The position numbers and the translations under genes were made by a program. From UBA6522 sp963664945 (GTDB taxonomy: Bacteria > Pseudomonadota > Gammaproteobacteria > Steroidobacterales > Rariloculaceae), in NCBI GenBank assembly GCA_963664945.1, contig OY761822.1, positions 2,356,001 through 2,420,000 of the forward strand: a DNA stretch of 64,000 nucleotides. Direction: 5' to 3'. The notes beneath the pieces are model-generated. The model saw nothing but the letters and a program-made list of their open reading frames with translations, was not told the DNA's origin and did not search any database. Shown here in pieces: positions 55,435-63,111 of this stretch; positions within the stretch are counted from its first letter, which is position 1; the number at the start of each line of letters is the position of its first letter.

Positions 55435-56792
55435 GTCTCGACCTTCGCAAGTGCATCTCCGCCGGTTCAATGCAACATCTGCTGGAAAGCCTCGGCCAAA
55501 GCCTGGCTGAACTGCCGGGTCCGCCGCAGAAATTCGCGGTCGCCTTCAGCGGCGGCCTCGATTCCACGGTCCTGCTCGCCGCGCTTTGCCGTTTGACGCC
55601 GTGTCGGGACGTGCGCGCGTTGCACGTCGATCACGCGCTGCATCCGGATTCGAGGGCATGGGTAAGTCACTGCAGGGCCGCTGCGGCGGCTCGTGGCGCA
55701 GGTTTCAAGAGCCTTCGATGTCCCGTGGAAGCGATCCCGGGGGAGAGCCTGGAGGCACAGGCGCGCCATGTCCGTTACCGTGTACTCAAGAGCCTCATCG
55801 CGCCCGGTGAGACGCTGCTGACGGCCCACCACGCCGACGATCAGCTCGAGACGGTGATGATGAGACTGCTGCGGGGTACGGGCGTGAAGGGGTTGCGGGG
55901 TATCGCCGGCGTGCAGCCGTTCGGCGCAGGCTACCTGGCCCGGCCGCTGCTCGGGGTGACGCGTGCGGACATCCTGGCTGCCGCGCAGGCCTTGGGGCTT
56001 GATTGGCTCGAAGACCCCTCGAACCGTGATTCGCGGTTCGACCGCAACTACGTTCGCGCCGAGTTGCTCCCCAGGATCACGGCGCGCTGGCCGGCCGCGG
56101 CGCGCACCGTCGGGCGCGCAGCGAGCCAGATGGCCCAGGCCCAGCAAATCCTGGACGAAGTCGCCCGGTCGGACGCCACCGGAGATCCGGGCCGGATCGA
56201 ATGCCCGGCCCTGCGTGGCCTTTCCCCGTCCAGGCGGCGGAATCTGTTGCGCCACTCGATGGTTCAGCTTGGGCTGCCGGTTCCCGATACCCGGCAGATG
56301 GATACGCTCCTGGAAGCCCTTGAGGTGCGCCGCCGCGATGCCCGGACCCAGGTCCGGTGGCCGGGCGGGGAGGCCCGAGTCTACCGGGACCACCTTTATC
56401 TGCTCGAGCCTCTGCCGGTCGCCTCGCCGGAGGGGTATTCGGGGGAGGTGAGCCTCGCGCGGCCGTGGAGGGGGCCCGAGGGCGAACTGCGGCTGGTTGC
56501 GGCCACGGGACCCGGGTTGCCCGGTAACTGGGCCGAAGAGGGCTTCAGCGTTCGGTTTCGAATGGGCGGCGAACGTTTCAGGCCGCTGGGGCGGCAGCAC
56601 AGCCGCCCGCTCAAGAAATGGCTTCAGGAGGCGGGCGTGCCGCCGTGGCTCAGGGCCAGAATACCGTTGTTGTATCGAGAGGATGCGCTGGTCGCGGTGG
56701 GAGATCTCTGGGTTACGGCTGCGGCAGGCGGCACGGACGAGGGCCGAACCCGATGGCAGGTCCGGTGGACGGACCATCCCCCGTTGTCATGA
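55431..56792 (+). CDS. tilS: tRNA(Ile)-lysidine synthase
   Basis: A 453-residue enzyme that converts C34 of the CAU-anticodon tRNA-Ile to lysidine, fixing AUA decoding. The PP-loop is VAFSGGLDSTVLLAAL; RALHVDHALHPDS, ETLLTAHHADDQLETVMMRLLRGTG and WLEDPSNRDSRFDRNYVRAELLP follow; the C-terminal TilS domains end with RPLKKWLQEAGVPPWLRARIPLLYREDALVAVGDLWV. The TTG at 55431 overlaps accA; an ATG at 55470 is an alternative. Its position after accA is conserved in gammaproteobacteria. Confidence 0.95.
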   Translation: MSLDLRKCISAGSMQHLLESLGQSLAELPGPPQKFAVAFSGGLDSTVLLAALCRLTPCRDVRALHVDHALHPDSRAWVSHCRAAAAARGAGFKSLRCPVEAIPGESLEAQARHVRYRVLKSLIAPGETLLTAHHADDQLETVMMRLLRGTGVKGLRGIAGVQPFGAGYLARPLLGVTRADILAAAQALGLDWLEDPSNRDSRFDRNYVRAELLPRITARWPAAARTVGRAASQMAQAQQILDEVARSDATGDPGRIECPALRGLSPSRRRNLLRHSMVQLGLPVPDTRQMDTLLEALEVRRRDARTQVRWPGGEARVYRDHLYLLEPLPVASPEGYSGEVSLARPWRGPEGELRLVAATGPGLPGNWAEEGFSVRFRMGGERFRPLGRQHSRPLKKWLQEAGVPPWLRARIPLLYREDALVAVGDLWVTAAAGGTDEGRTRWQVRWTDHPPLS

Positions 56793-56845
56793 CGCCGACC
56801 CGTTCATGCTCGGGCCTTTGACTTGATCGGATCGGGAACCGCACA

Positions 56846-57868
56846 ATGGCTTCTGTGAAAGTACTTTGTTCCCTGCTGGCTCTCGGGTCGATGCTGCCGA
56901 TGGCGGTGCGATCTCATCACGCGGTCGGCGCGTTTTTCGATACGTCGGCGCCGATGACGATCGAGGGCACGCTGACCTCGATGCGGTGGCAGAACCCCCA
57001 TGTATTGTTGACGGTCGAATCGGACCCCGCAGGCAACGGGACCGAATTGTGGCACGTGGAGTCCGGTGGACCCACGCTCCTGCGGCGACTGGGGGTGACC
57101 GCGGACATCGCGGCGGTCGGAGACCGCGTCTCCATCTCGGGCTATCCCTCCAGAATTCAACCGGAGGAAATGATCGGGGTCAGCATCGGTCTCCCGGATG
57201 GCCGGTCGCTGCCCATGTTTCCCACGCTTGCGGCGCGATTCGGACACCAGCCGCAGTCCGGCGTGCACATTACGGAGGCGGCGGCTGAAGAGGGCGCGCG
57301 CGAGGCGCGGGGCATCTTCAGGGTCTGGACCTATGGACGGACATCCGACCGGCCGGCGGTTGAGCCCGCCTATACGCCGCACGCGCTCGCCGGGCAGGCC
57401 CAGTACGATCCCTTGGTCGATGACCCGGCGCTGCGCTGCATCGCGGCGGGCATGCCGCTGGTCATGGACAATCCCTTTCCCATTGAATTCACCGACCTGG
57501 GAGCCGAAATCCTGCTTGAGCTGGAGCTCTGGGACATCGATCGAACGATTCACATGAGCGGCAGCGCCGATGAGAGTGACCGCCCGGGCACGTCGCTTGG
57601 CTATTCCATTGGCCGTTGGGAAGGGAACTCGCTGGTTGTGAACACCACGGATATCGATTGGGGCTACTTCGACGATGCCGGCACCCCGCAGAGCCCGCTG
57701 GTCCAATCGGTCGAACGATTCACGCTCAGCGAAGACGAGTCCCGCCTGGATTACGAGGTGGTCATCACCGATCCTGAGACGTTGCTGGAACCGCTGGTGC
57801 TGCACTGGCACTGGGACTGGGTGCCCGGGGAGGCGCTGCAGGACTACGGCTGTACATTGGTGGAATAA
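56846..57868 (+). CDS. Exported DUF6152-type protein with C-terminal partner domain
   Basis: A 340-residue protein with a signal peptide (VLCSLLALGSMLPMAVR) and mature start SHHAVGAFFDTSAPMTIEGTLTSMRWQNPHVLLTVE, a DUF6152 domain (to about residue 150). The rest (VEPAYTPHALAGQAQYDPLVDDPALRCIAAGMP, MDNPFPIEF, GYSIGRWEGNSLVVNTTDIDW and a final tryptophan-rich end) is the family seen at 3040-3885 and, truncated, at 2398-3009. It joins two elements that are separate genes at 3-4.4 kb, suggesting they interact. Function unknown; the amidohydrolase follows 171 bases later. Confidence 0.75.
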   Translation: MASVKVLCSLLALGSMLPMAVRSHHAVGAFFDTSAPMTIEGTLTSMRWQNPHVLLTVESDPAGNGTELWHVESGGPTLLRRLGVTADIAAVGDRVSISGYPSRIQPEEMIGVSIGLPDGRSLPMFPTLAARFGHQPQSGVHITEAAAEEGAREARGIFRVWTYGRTSDRPAVEPAYTPHALAGQAQYDPLVDDPALRCIAAGMPLVMDNPFPIEFTDLGAEILLELELWDIDRTIHMSGSADESDRPGTSLGYSIGRWEGNSLVVNTTDIDWGYFDDAGTPQSPLVQSVERFTLSEDESRLDYEVVITDPETLLEPLVLHWHWDWVPGEALQDYGCTLVE

Positions 57869-58039
57869 CGGTTCGTGGGCCCAGATTCGGGCTCGAATAG
57901 GCCGCCAGGAAGGTCCCATCCCGGTTTACTGGCTCAAATCAAGGATTGTCTGCCGCTGGAACAGGACAGCGGTGTCGCGGTCGCGACCGCCGCTCCGCAG
58001 GAGTACAATCAGGCACATAAGCCAAATCAGGGGAATTCC

Positions 58040-59350
58040 ATGAAACAAGAAATGGCCGATTCAAGATTTACCAACGCTGCGGCCCCGCTGTGGGCATTGG
58101 CTTTCCTGTCGCTGGCGGCGTGCGGTCCCGGCACGGAGCCGGCCACGGAGCAACCGATGACCGATGTTGGACCTGCGGCCGATGCCGAACCGGTGACCGC
58201 TGTCGTATACGAGGGCGCGCGGGTGATCACGGGCGATGGTTCGGATCCCATCGACAACGCGGCCGTGGTCGTCGACGGGGGCGTCATTGTCGCGGTGGGC
58301 CCCGCCGGTGAAGTCGCCGCGCCGGAGGGAGCCGCCAGCGTGGACCTCAGCGGCATGACCGTCATGCCGGTCATCGTGGATGCCCACGTGCACATGAATA
58401 CCAGCCGCGACGCGCTCATCAACGACCTGCGCCAGCGCGCCTGGTTCGGCGTCGGCGCCGCGGTCAGCATGGGGTCCGACGACACCGAGGAAGCCTTGGC
58501 GGTGCGCGATGAAGAGATCGCCGGCGCCGCGCGGTTCCGTTCCGCGGGGCTGGGCATCACCCGCCCGGAGGAGGGACGCCGGGTGGTGCACTGGATCAAC
58601 ACGGAGGAGGAAGCCCGGGAAGCCGTCCGCACGGAGGCGGCCCGCAACGTCGACCTGATCAAGCTCTGGGTCGATGACCGGGACGGTCAATATGAGCAGC
58701 TCACTCCGGAATTGTATGGCCCTGCGATCGATGAGGCTCACCAGCACGGAATTCGGGTTTCGGCGCACATCTTCGATCTTGCCGATGCCAAGGGCCTGCT
58801 GCGCGCCGATGTGGACATCTTTGCCCACGGCGTTCGGGATCAGGATGTCGATGACGAGTTCATGGAGTTGCTCGCCGGGCAGCCCGACACCGTGCTCATC
58901 CCGAACATGGCGGCCCGCGGTGTCGCCACCGATCTGAGCTGGCTGGCCGGTGCGTTCTCCGAAGAGGAGATTGCCGAAATGGAGGCCGCCGGGGACAATC
59001 CGGACGTTCAGGAAGCCCACGGGATTCAGGCGCGCAATCTCGCCAGAATGAGCGAGGCTGGCATGATCATCGCTTTCGGCACCGACGGCAACACGCCGTG
59101 GGCGCCGCACGTGGAGATGGAGGACATGGTCCTTGCAGGCATGTCGCCGGCCGACGTCATCGTCGCCGCAACGCAAAATGCCGCCGCAGCGGTCGGCCTG
59201 GACGAGATGGGTTCCATCGCGGCCGGCAAGAGCGCCGATTTCATCGTGCTCGAGGCGGACCCGCTGGAGGACATCACCAACACGCGCCGGATCGCCTCGG
59301 TGTACATGCGCGGCGAGGAAGTGGACCGGTCGAGCTACGGCGGGATGTAA
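58040..59350 (+). CDS. Exported metal-dependent amidohydrolase (probable lipoprotein)
   Basis: A 436-residue amidohydrolase-superfamily protein. The N-terminus (LWALAFLSLAACGPGTEP) has a lipobox LAAC at about residue 28, so it is probably a lipoprotein. VVYEGARVITGDGSDPIDNAAVVVDGG and VDAHVHMN supply the metal-binding HxH; LIKLWVDD may offer the bridging lysine; VSAHIFDLADAKGLLRADVDIFAHG gives two histidines and GTDGNTPWAPHVEMEDM the final aspartate. NAAAAVGLDEMGSIAAGKSADFIVLEADPLEDI is the typical C-terminal strand set. It should cleave an amide or cyclic imide outside the cytoplasm; the substrate is unknown. Confidence 0.87.
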   Translation: MKQEMADSRFTNAAAPLWALAFLSLAACGPGTEPATEQPMTDVGPAADAEPVTAVVYEGARVITGDGSDPIDNAAVVVDGGVIVAVGPAGEVAAPEGAASVDLSGMTVMPVIVDAHVHMNTSRDALINDLRQRAWFGVGAAVSMGSDDTEEALAVRDEEIAGAARFRSAGLGITRPEEGRRVVHWINTEEEAREAVRTEAARNVDLIKLWVDDRDGQYEQLTPELYGPAIDEAHQHGIRVSAHIFDLADAKGLLRADVDIFAHGVRDQDVDDEFMELLAGQPDTVLIPNMAARGVATDLSWLAGAFSEEEIAEMEAAGDNPDVQEAHGIQARNLARMSEAGMIIAFGTDGNTPWAPHVEMEDMVLAGMSPADVIVAATQNAAAAVGLDEMGSIAAGKSADFIVLEADPLEDITNTRRIASVYMRGEEVDRSSYGGM

Positions 59351-59559
59351 ACTCCAAACATACTGCCATACCCTGCTCAGGCTGCTTCCCGCTTACGCGG
59401 AGAACTGGAGCTTTACGCCACAGGCATCCGCCATTGCCTCCGCACTGTCTATAATTTTTTCTTTGAAAGTTAAAAAATTAGGGTATTTTTCACTTATCAA
59501 CTGAATATATCGATCAAACTGCCTACAATGGCCCCCATATCCGCTATGCCAAGGCATCG
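59351..59559. other. AT-rich intergenic stretch at the border of the accessory island
   Basis: The 209 bases before the DUF4143 ATPase are much richer in A and T (several T-runs and a TATAATTTTTT word at about 59449) than the preceding 57 kb. This likely carries the promoter of the ATPase gene and marks where foreign sequence begins. No gene is convincing. Confidence 0.5.
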
Positions 59560-60738
59560 ATGTTTCAACGATCACTCAACAAACCCCTGGAATCCGGCAA
59601 GAGTTTTTTCCTTTTCGGGCCGAGGGGCACGGGGAAAACCACCTGGCTGAAGCATCATCTGCCCCAGGCGCCGTTCATCAACCTGCTGCAATCCGAATTC
59701 TACAATCGGCTGTCGGCGAATCCCGGGCATATCAGGGAGTTGATTCCCCCGGACCGGCCGGACTGGGTCGTGATCGACGAGGTGCAGCGCATCCCGGAAT
59801 TGCTGAACGAGGTGCATGATCTGATCGAGGCCCAGGGGCAGAAGTTCATTCTTACCGGATCCAGCGCCCGGACATTGAAGCGCAAGGGCGTCAACTTGTT
59901 AGCCGGCCGTGCCCGCACCTATCACATGCACCCGTTGACGGTGACGGAGCAGGGCGATGCCTTCGACCTGCGCGATTCCCTGCGTTTCGGCCATTTGCCC
60001 GCTCGCTTTAACGATAACGATCCCGGAAGGTACCTGAAGGATTACATGCAGACCTATTTGCGGGAAGAAGTCATGCAGGAAGGCCTGACGCGCAATATCG
60101 GCCATTTCTCCCGCTTCCTGGAAGCCGCGAGCCTGTCGCAGGGGCAACCTGTCAACATCAGCAGCGTCGCCCGCGATGCGCAGGTTGCGCGGCCGGTCGC
60201 CGAGAATTACTTTTCTATCCTTGATGACCTGCTGATAGCCGTTCGGCTGCCGGTATTTTCCCGCAGGGCGAAACGCAAACTCGTCGCGCAACCGAAATTC
60301 TATTTTTTCGATGCCGGGGTGTTTCGGGCCATCCGACCGATGGGACCGCTGGACTCCGAAGCGGAACTGGCCGGCCCGGCGCTGGAAACCCTGGTGCTCC
60401 AGGAATTGCGGGCGGTGAACGACTACCTGGAATGCGGCTACCGGCTCTTCTATTGGCGAACACGGGGCAAGCTGGAAATCGACTTCGTTCTGTACGGCCC
60501 GCAGGGTTTGCTGGCCATCGAGATCAAGCGGTCGACGCGGGTCCAAGGCAAGGACACCAGGGCGCTCAGGGAATTCAAGAAGGACTATCCGCCGGCGAAA
60601 TGTTTCGTCTTATACGGCGGCACAATACCCTTGTATCTGGGCGATATCATCGTTTTGCCGGTCGGAGAGGCGCTGAAGGAACTCGATACGATATTGGGTG
60701 ACGGCTCTTTGCCAAAACGAATGGGCACAGGGCGATGA
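59560..60738 (+). CDS. AAA-14/DUF4143 ATPase
   Basis: A 392-residue protein with an N-terminal AAA_14 domain and a C-terminal DUF4143 domain. GPRGTGKTTWLKHHLP is Walker A; DWVVIDEVQRIPELLNEVHDLIE is Walker B; LTGSSARTLKRKGVNLLAGRA is the sensor region. The C-terminal part has PKFYFFDAGVFRAI, LVLQELRAVNDYLECGYRLFYWRTRGKLEIDFVLYGPQGLLAIEIKRS, the PD-(D/E)xK-like DUF4143 core (EIDFVL, EIK). These proteins are frequent in accessory regions and have no settled role. A nuclease-like fold is suggested by the core. It appears complete. Confidence 0.85.
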   Translation: MFQRSLNKPLESGKSFFLFGPRGTGKTTWLKHHLPQAPFINLLQSEFYNRLSANPGHIRELIPPDRPDWVVIDEVQRIPELLNEVHDLIEAQGQKFILTGSSARTLKRKGVNLLAGRARTYHMHPLTVTEQGDAFDLRDSLRFGHLPARFNDNDPGRYLKDYMQTYLREEVMQEGLTRNIGHFSRFLEAASLSQGQPVNISSVARDAQVARPVAENYFSILDDLLIAVRLPVFSRRAKRKLVAQPKFYFFDAGVFRAIRPMGPLDSEAELAGPALETLVLQELRAVNDYLECGYRLFYWRTRGKLEIDFVLYGPQGLLAIEIKRSTRVQGKDTRALREFKKDYPPAKCFVLYGGTIPLYLGDIIVLPVGEALKELDTILGDGSLPKRMGTGR

Positions 60739-60815
60739 CCGCGTGCGGTCGCGAACCGCCCCGATTGCGCATTGCTCCGGACGGGAATCTCCAGGCCGGG
60801 AGATGCCGTCGGTGA

Positions 60816-60995
60816 TCAATAATACTGCCGAACAGCGTGGCTTCTGAGTTTGTCGGTGACGGTCCGCCGAGGTGCTCCGTACTGTTGCTTGAGTAGGTCA
60901 CGGAAGAACCGAGCCACGGCTGACTTGGTCAGCCATTTCTGGACCAGGATTTCCAGGATCTGCCCATCTCGACCACTGAGGCAGAAACGGTAGTA
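60816..60995 (-). pseudogene. Fragment of an IS6-family transposase
   Basis: The minus-strand segment RYYRFCLSGRDGQILEILVQ, then KSAVARFFRDLLKQQYGAPRRTVTDKLRSH matches the middle of IS6-type DDE transposases (GQxLDxLVQxRRDxxAAxRFFRxLL and PRxIVTDKLxSY). Start, rest of the catalytic domain and ends are missing. Confidence 0.7.
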
Positions 60996-61089
60996 CCGTC
61001 TGTTCCCATCTGGCGGCCCCGTGCGCGATCCCCGTGCGCCATTCGTCGTTGAATCCCCCGCCGAATTCAAAGGTGATATCGAAACCACC
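60994..61089 (-). pseudogene. Possible scrap of an exported metalloprotease
   Basis: In a different minus-strand frame, GGFDITFEFGGGFNDEWR then IAHGAARWEQTV resembles the first part of leishmanolysin-type secreted peptidases (FxIxxxFxxGLTxxxxxAFxxAAxRWE). It stops exactly where the IS6 fragment begins. No zinc-binding motif remains, so the assignment is tentative. Confidence 0.3.
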
Positions 61090-61431
61090 TGTCGTTTCCC
61101 TCGGAATCCTCGCGTCTGAGACAATGGCTGCGGGAGGACCCGATACGTTGGGCACATTGGTCTCCTTGTGGGAGGGTGCTTGGGGAATCACGCAACACGG
61201 CGTATCTGTTGCCACGTTGACGGTCGATGCCGACGGGGCGTTTTTCGGCCAGTTCGCCTCCGCCAACCAAGAAACTGGCCATCGCCTCGGATTGCATGAC
61301 GTCAAGAGCCTCTAAATATTGCTGTGTAAAAGACTCTTCACGCGGGCACGGGCAAGCCTCGGAGGGCGCGGGCTCTCCGGTGTCATGAGCCTGTTGCTGT
61401 GAAACAAAATTTCGGTAGAAGCCAGCGCTGA

Positions 61432-61764
61432 CTATTCGAGAATCGTTGCGAGGCGGGCGAGCACATCGTCCATGACGTGTTCGGGAACGATGTCGACTCG
61501 CTTCCCGTTACGAGCGCCGATATCGAGGGCGCGAGGCTGGTCGCATCGGATCGCGCCGATAGTCCGGGTGCCCGCACTCTGTAGCGAGACGGCGAACCCC
61601 AGCCTGTGCGCGAAGCCTCCGCCCGTCGTGATGGGCAGGACAATGGGTGTACCGGTCAACCTGTTGAAGGGTCCAGGGGATACGATCAGTACCGGGCGCG
61701 TACCTCGCTGTTCGTGTCCGGCGGTCGGATCGAGGCTGGCTACCCAGATATCGCCGCGCTCCAC
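61432..61764 (-). CDS. MazF/PemK family toxin endoribonuclease
   Basis: A 110-residue protein with the MazF opening RGDIWVASLDPTAGHEQRGTRPVLIVSPGPFN and the central strand PIVLPITTGG, followed by GAIRCDQPRALDIGARNGKRV, the conserved segment around the catalytic threonine/arginine. MazF toxins cut mRNA at short sequence motifs. The GTG start shares one base with the antitoxin stop (TAGTG). The antitoxin gene precedes it in the usual order. It is complete and should be active unless held by its partner. Confidence 0.9.
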   Translation of the reverse strand: MERGDIWVASLDPTAGHEQRGTRPVLIVSPGPFNRLTGTPIVLPITTGGGFAHRLGFAVSLQSAGTRTIGAIRCDQPRALDIGARNGKRVDIVPEHVMDDVLARLATILE

Positions 61765-62021
61765 TACAATAGCTCGTTACCGACCGGTTCGGATTCCAGC
61801 CAATCGCGGTCCTCTTCCGGCAATTCGGTGCGCTCCTCGCACTGCGCCAGCAGTTCGTCGAGCGAATACCAGGGACGCGATGCGGGCTCGACAATCAGGC
61901 GCCCGTCCGCTATGCCGATATCCACCCTGGCTCCAGCCCTGAGCTTCAGCAGATCGAGAAGCGCCGGCGGCACTGCAAGCATGATGGAACCGCCAACCTT
62001 TCGCAGGTGTGTTGTATGCAT
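61764..62021 (-). CDS. AbrB/MazE-type antitoxin of the MazF-like pair
   Basis: An 85-residue protein. HTTHLRKVGGSIMLAVPPALLDLLKLRAGARVDIGIADGRLIVEP is a swapped-hairpin AbrB DNA-binding domain as in ChpS/MazE; the acidic tail SLDELLAQCEERTELPEEDRDW binds the toxin. The ATG at 62021 has a GGAGG site; the open frame continuing to 62093 is unsupported. An inverted repeat directly upstream is its likely autoregulatory operator. Confidence 0.9.
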   Translation of the reverse strand: MHTTHLRKVGGSIMLAVPPALLDLLKLRAGARVDIGIADGRLIVEPASRPWYSLDELLAQCEERTELPEEDRDWLESEPVGNELL

Positions 62022-62034
62022 GAAAGCCTCCAAG

Positions 62035-62052
62035 GTTATATAAACATATAAC
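62035..62052 (-). promoter_or_regulatory. Operator palindrome of the MazEF-like operon
   Basis: GTTATAT and ATATAAC form a 7-bp palindrome with a 4-base spacer, 14 bases ahead of the antitoxin start. AbrB-type antitoxins bind such AT-rich palindromes to repress their operon. Confidence 0.65.
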
Positions 62053-62183
62053 AAGCCGCAGTTCGCAACACAAGCTCCATTGAACCTCTTCAAGACGGGA
62101 GACCCATCGCAAGCGACTCTCGCAGGCTGACAAGTCGGCCACTTCAGGAACTGGCAAATGCCGTGACAACTCTCATCATTGCG

Positions 62184-62204
62184 TAATGCCCATTATGGGC
62201 ATTA
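62184..62204 (+). promoter_or_regulatory. Operator palindrome of the MNT gene
   Basis: A perfect 21-base palindrome (two 10-base arms TAATGCCCAT and its complement around one base) ends 27 bases before the ATG at 62231. The product carries a winged-helix domain, so autoregulation through this site is likely. A TATACT word at 62221-62226 could be the -10 element. Confidence 0.7.
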
Positions 62205-62230
62205 AACTACTCAAAGTGGGTATACTAACA

Positions 62231-62878
62231 ATGGCACCATCAACGCGCGCGGCCCGCCGCAAGACGGCCAGGGCGAATGGTTTGCCTACCAGCCTCGCCG
62301 ATGCGCTATTCACCACCACCCAGCAGCGCGTTCTGTCGCTTCTTTTCGGTCAGCCATCGCGCAGTTTCTACGCCAGCGAATTGATCAAGTTGACCGGCTC
62401 GGGCTCCGGCGCCGTCCAGCGCGAACTCAAACGCCTTGCATCGAGCGGACTGGCCACGGTGACCCGTATCGGCAACCAGAAGCACTATCAGGCCAACCCC
62501 GATTCGCCGGTCTTCGGGGAATTGTGCGGTCTGGTACTAAAGACCATTGCAGTGGCCGAACCGATCCGAGACGCCCTGGAGCCGCTCGCCGACAGGATTT
62601 CGCTGGCCCTGGTTTACGGATCGGTGGCAAAAGGCGCCGATCGGGCGTCCAGTGACATCGATCTTCTTGTCGTCGCGGACCGGGTAACGCTTGAAGAACT
62701 GTATTCGGCGCTTGTGCCGGCAGAAGCGGGTCTCGACCGCAGGATAAATCCCGCCTTGTATACATCGAGGGAATTTGCCGAGAGAAAAGCCGCCGGGAAC
62801 GCTTTCCTGACTCGCGTGCTCGCCGGCGAGTACATGGTGTTGATCGGGAACGAAATTGAACCGCCAGCCCCTCGATAA
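62231..62878 (+). CDS. Winged-helix MNT-type nucleotidyltransferase (antitoxin-like)
   Basis: A 215-residue protein. Residues about 20-95 form a winged helix (TTTQQRVLSLLFGQPSRSFYASELIKLTGSGSGAVQRELKRLASSGLATVTRIGNQKHYQAN). Residues about 110-150 hold the minimal nucleotidyltransferase site GSVAKGADRASSDIDLLVVAD (GSxxxGxxxxxSDxDL). Such MNT proteins pair with HEPN toxins and neutralise them by AMPylation. The ATG at 62231 is chosen because an upstream in-frame ATG at 62186 lies within the operator palindrome. The HEPN partner downstream is cut short. Confidence 0.85.
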   Translation: MAPSTRAARRKTARANGLPTSLADALFTTTQQRVLSLLFGQPSRSFYASELIKLTGSGSGAVQRELKRLASSGLATVTRIGNQKHYQANPDSPVFGELCGLVLKTIAVAEPIRDALEPLADRISLALVYGSVAKGADRASSDIDLLVVADRVTLEELYSALVPAEAGLDRRINPALYTSREFAERKAAGNAFLTRVLAGEYMVLIGNEIEPPAPR

Positions 62879-63002
62879 CCTGACCCGAACAGGCAGGCTG
62901 ACGGCCGAGGTTGGAGCGGAGGCCGAGATCAGGGGCCTGTTGCGATCGGGCATGCGCCGACTGGGCGACGCGGAGCGCGTGGAACGGCTGATGATGCCGT
63001 AG
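62856..63002 (+). pseudogene. Truncated HEPN partner of the MNT protein
   Basis: In a frame overlapping the MNT end by 23 bases, a TTG start gives LNRQPLDNLTRTGRLTAEVGAEAEIRGLLRSGMRRLGDAERVERLMMP and stop: the first 40 or so residues match the start of HEPN toxins paired with MNT (LxNLVxxGxLKAEPxxxxExxGLLRSGxxRLxDA), after which the HEPN core with RxxxxH is absent. The toxin is thus probably inactive. Confidence 0.6.
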
Positions 63003-63111
63003 CAATGGAGGTTGTCTGTGTCGCTGGATAATGGAAGACAGGTACGCTTGCATTCGTTCATCGTCTTGAGAGCGCCATCGGAGACGCTGCAACAGCCAAG
63101 GAATACACGGC

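Noticed and set aside
59393..59575. 60-codon minus-strand frame in the AT-rich gap
   Set aside because: It overlaps the ATPase start, has no ribosome-binding site and no recognisable domain.
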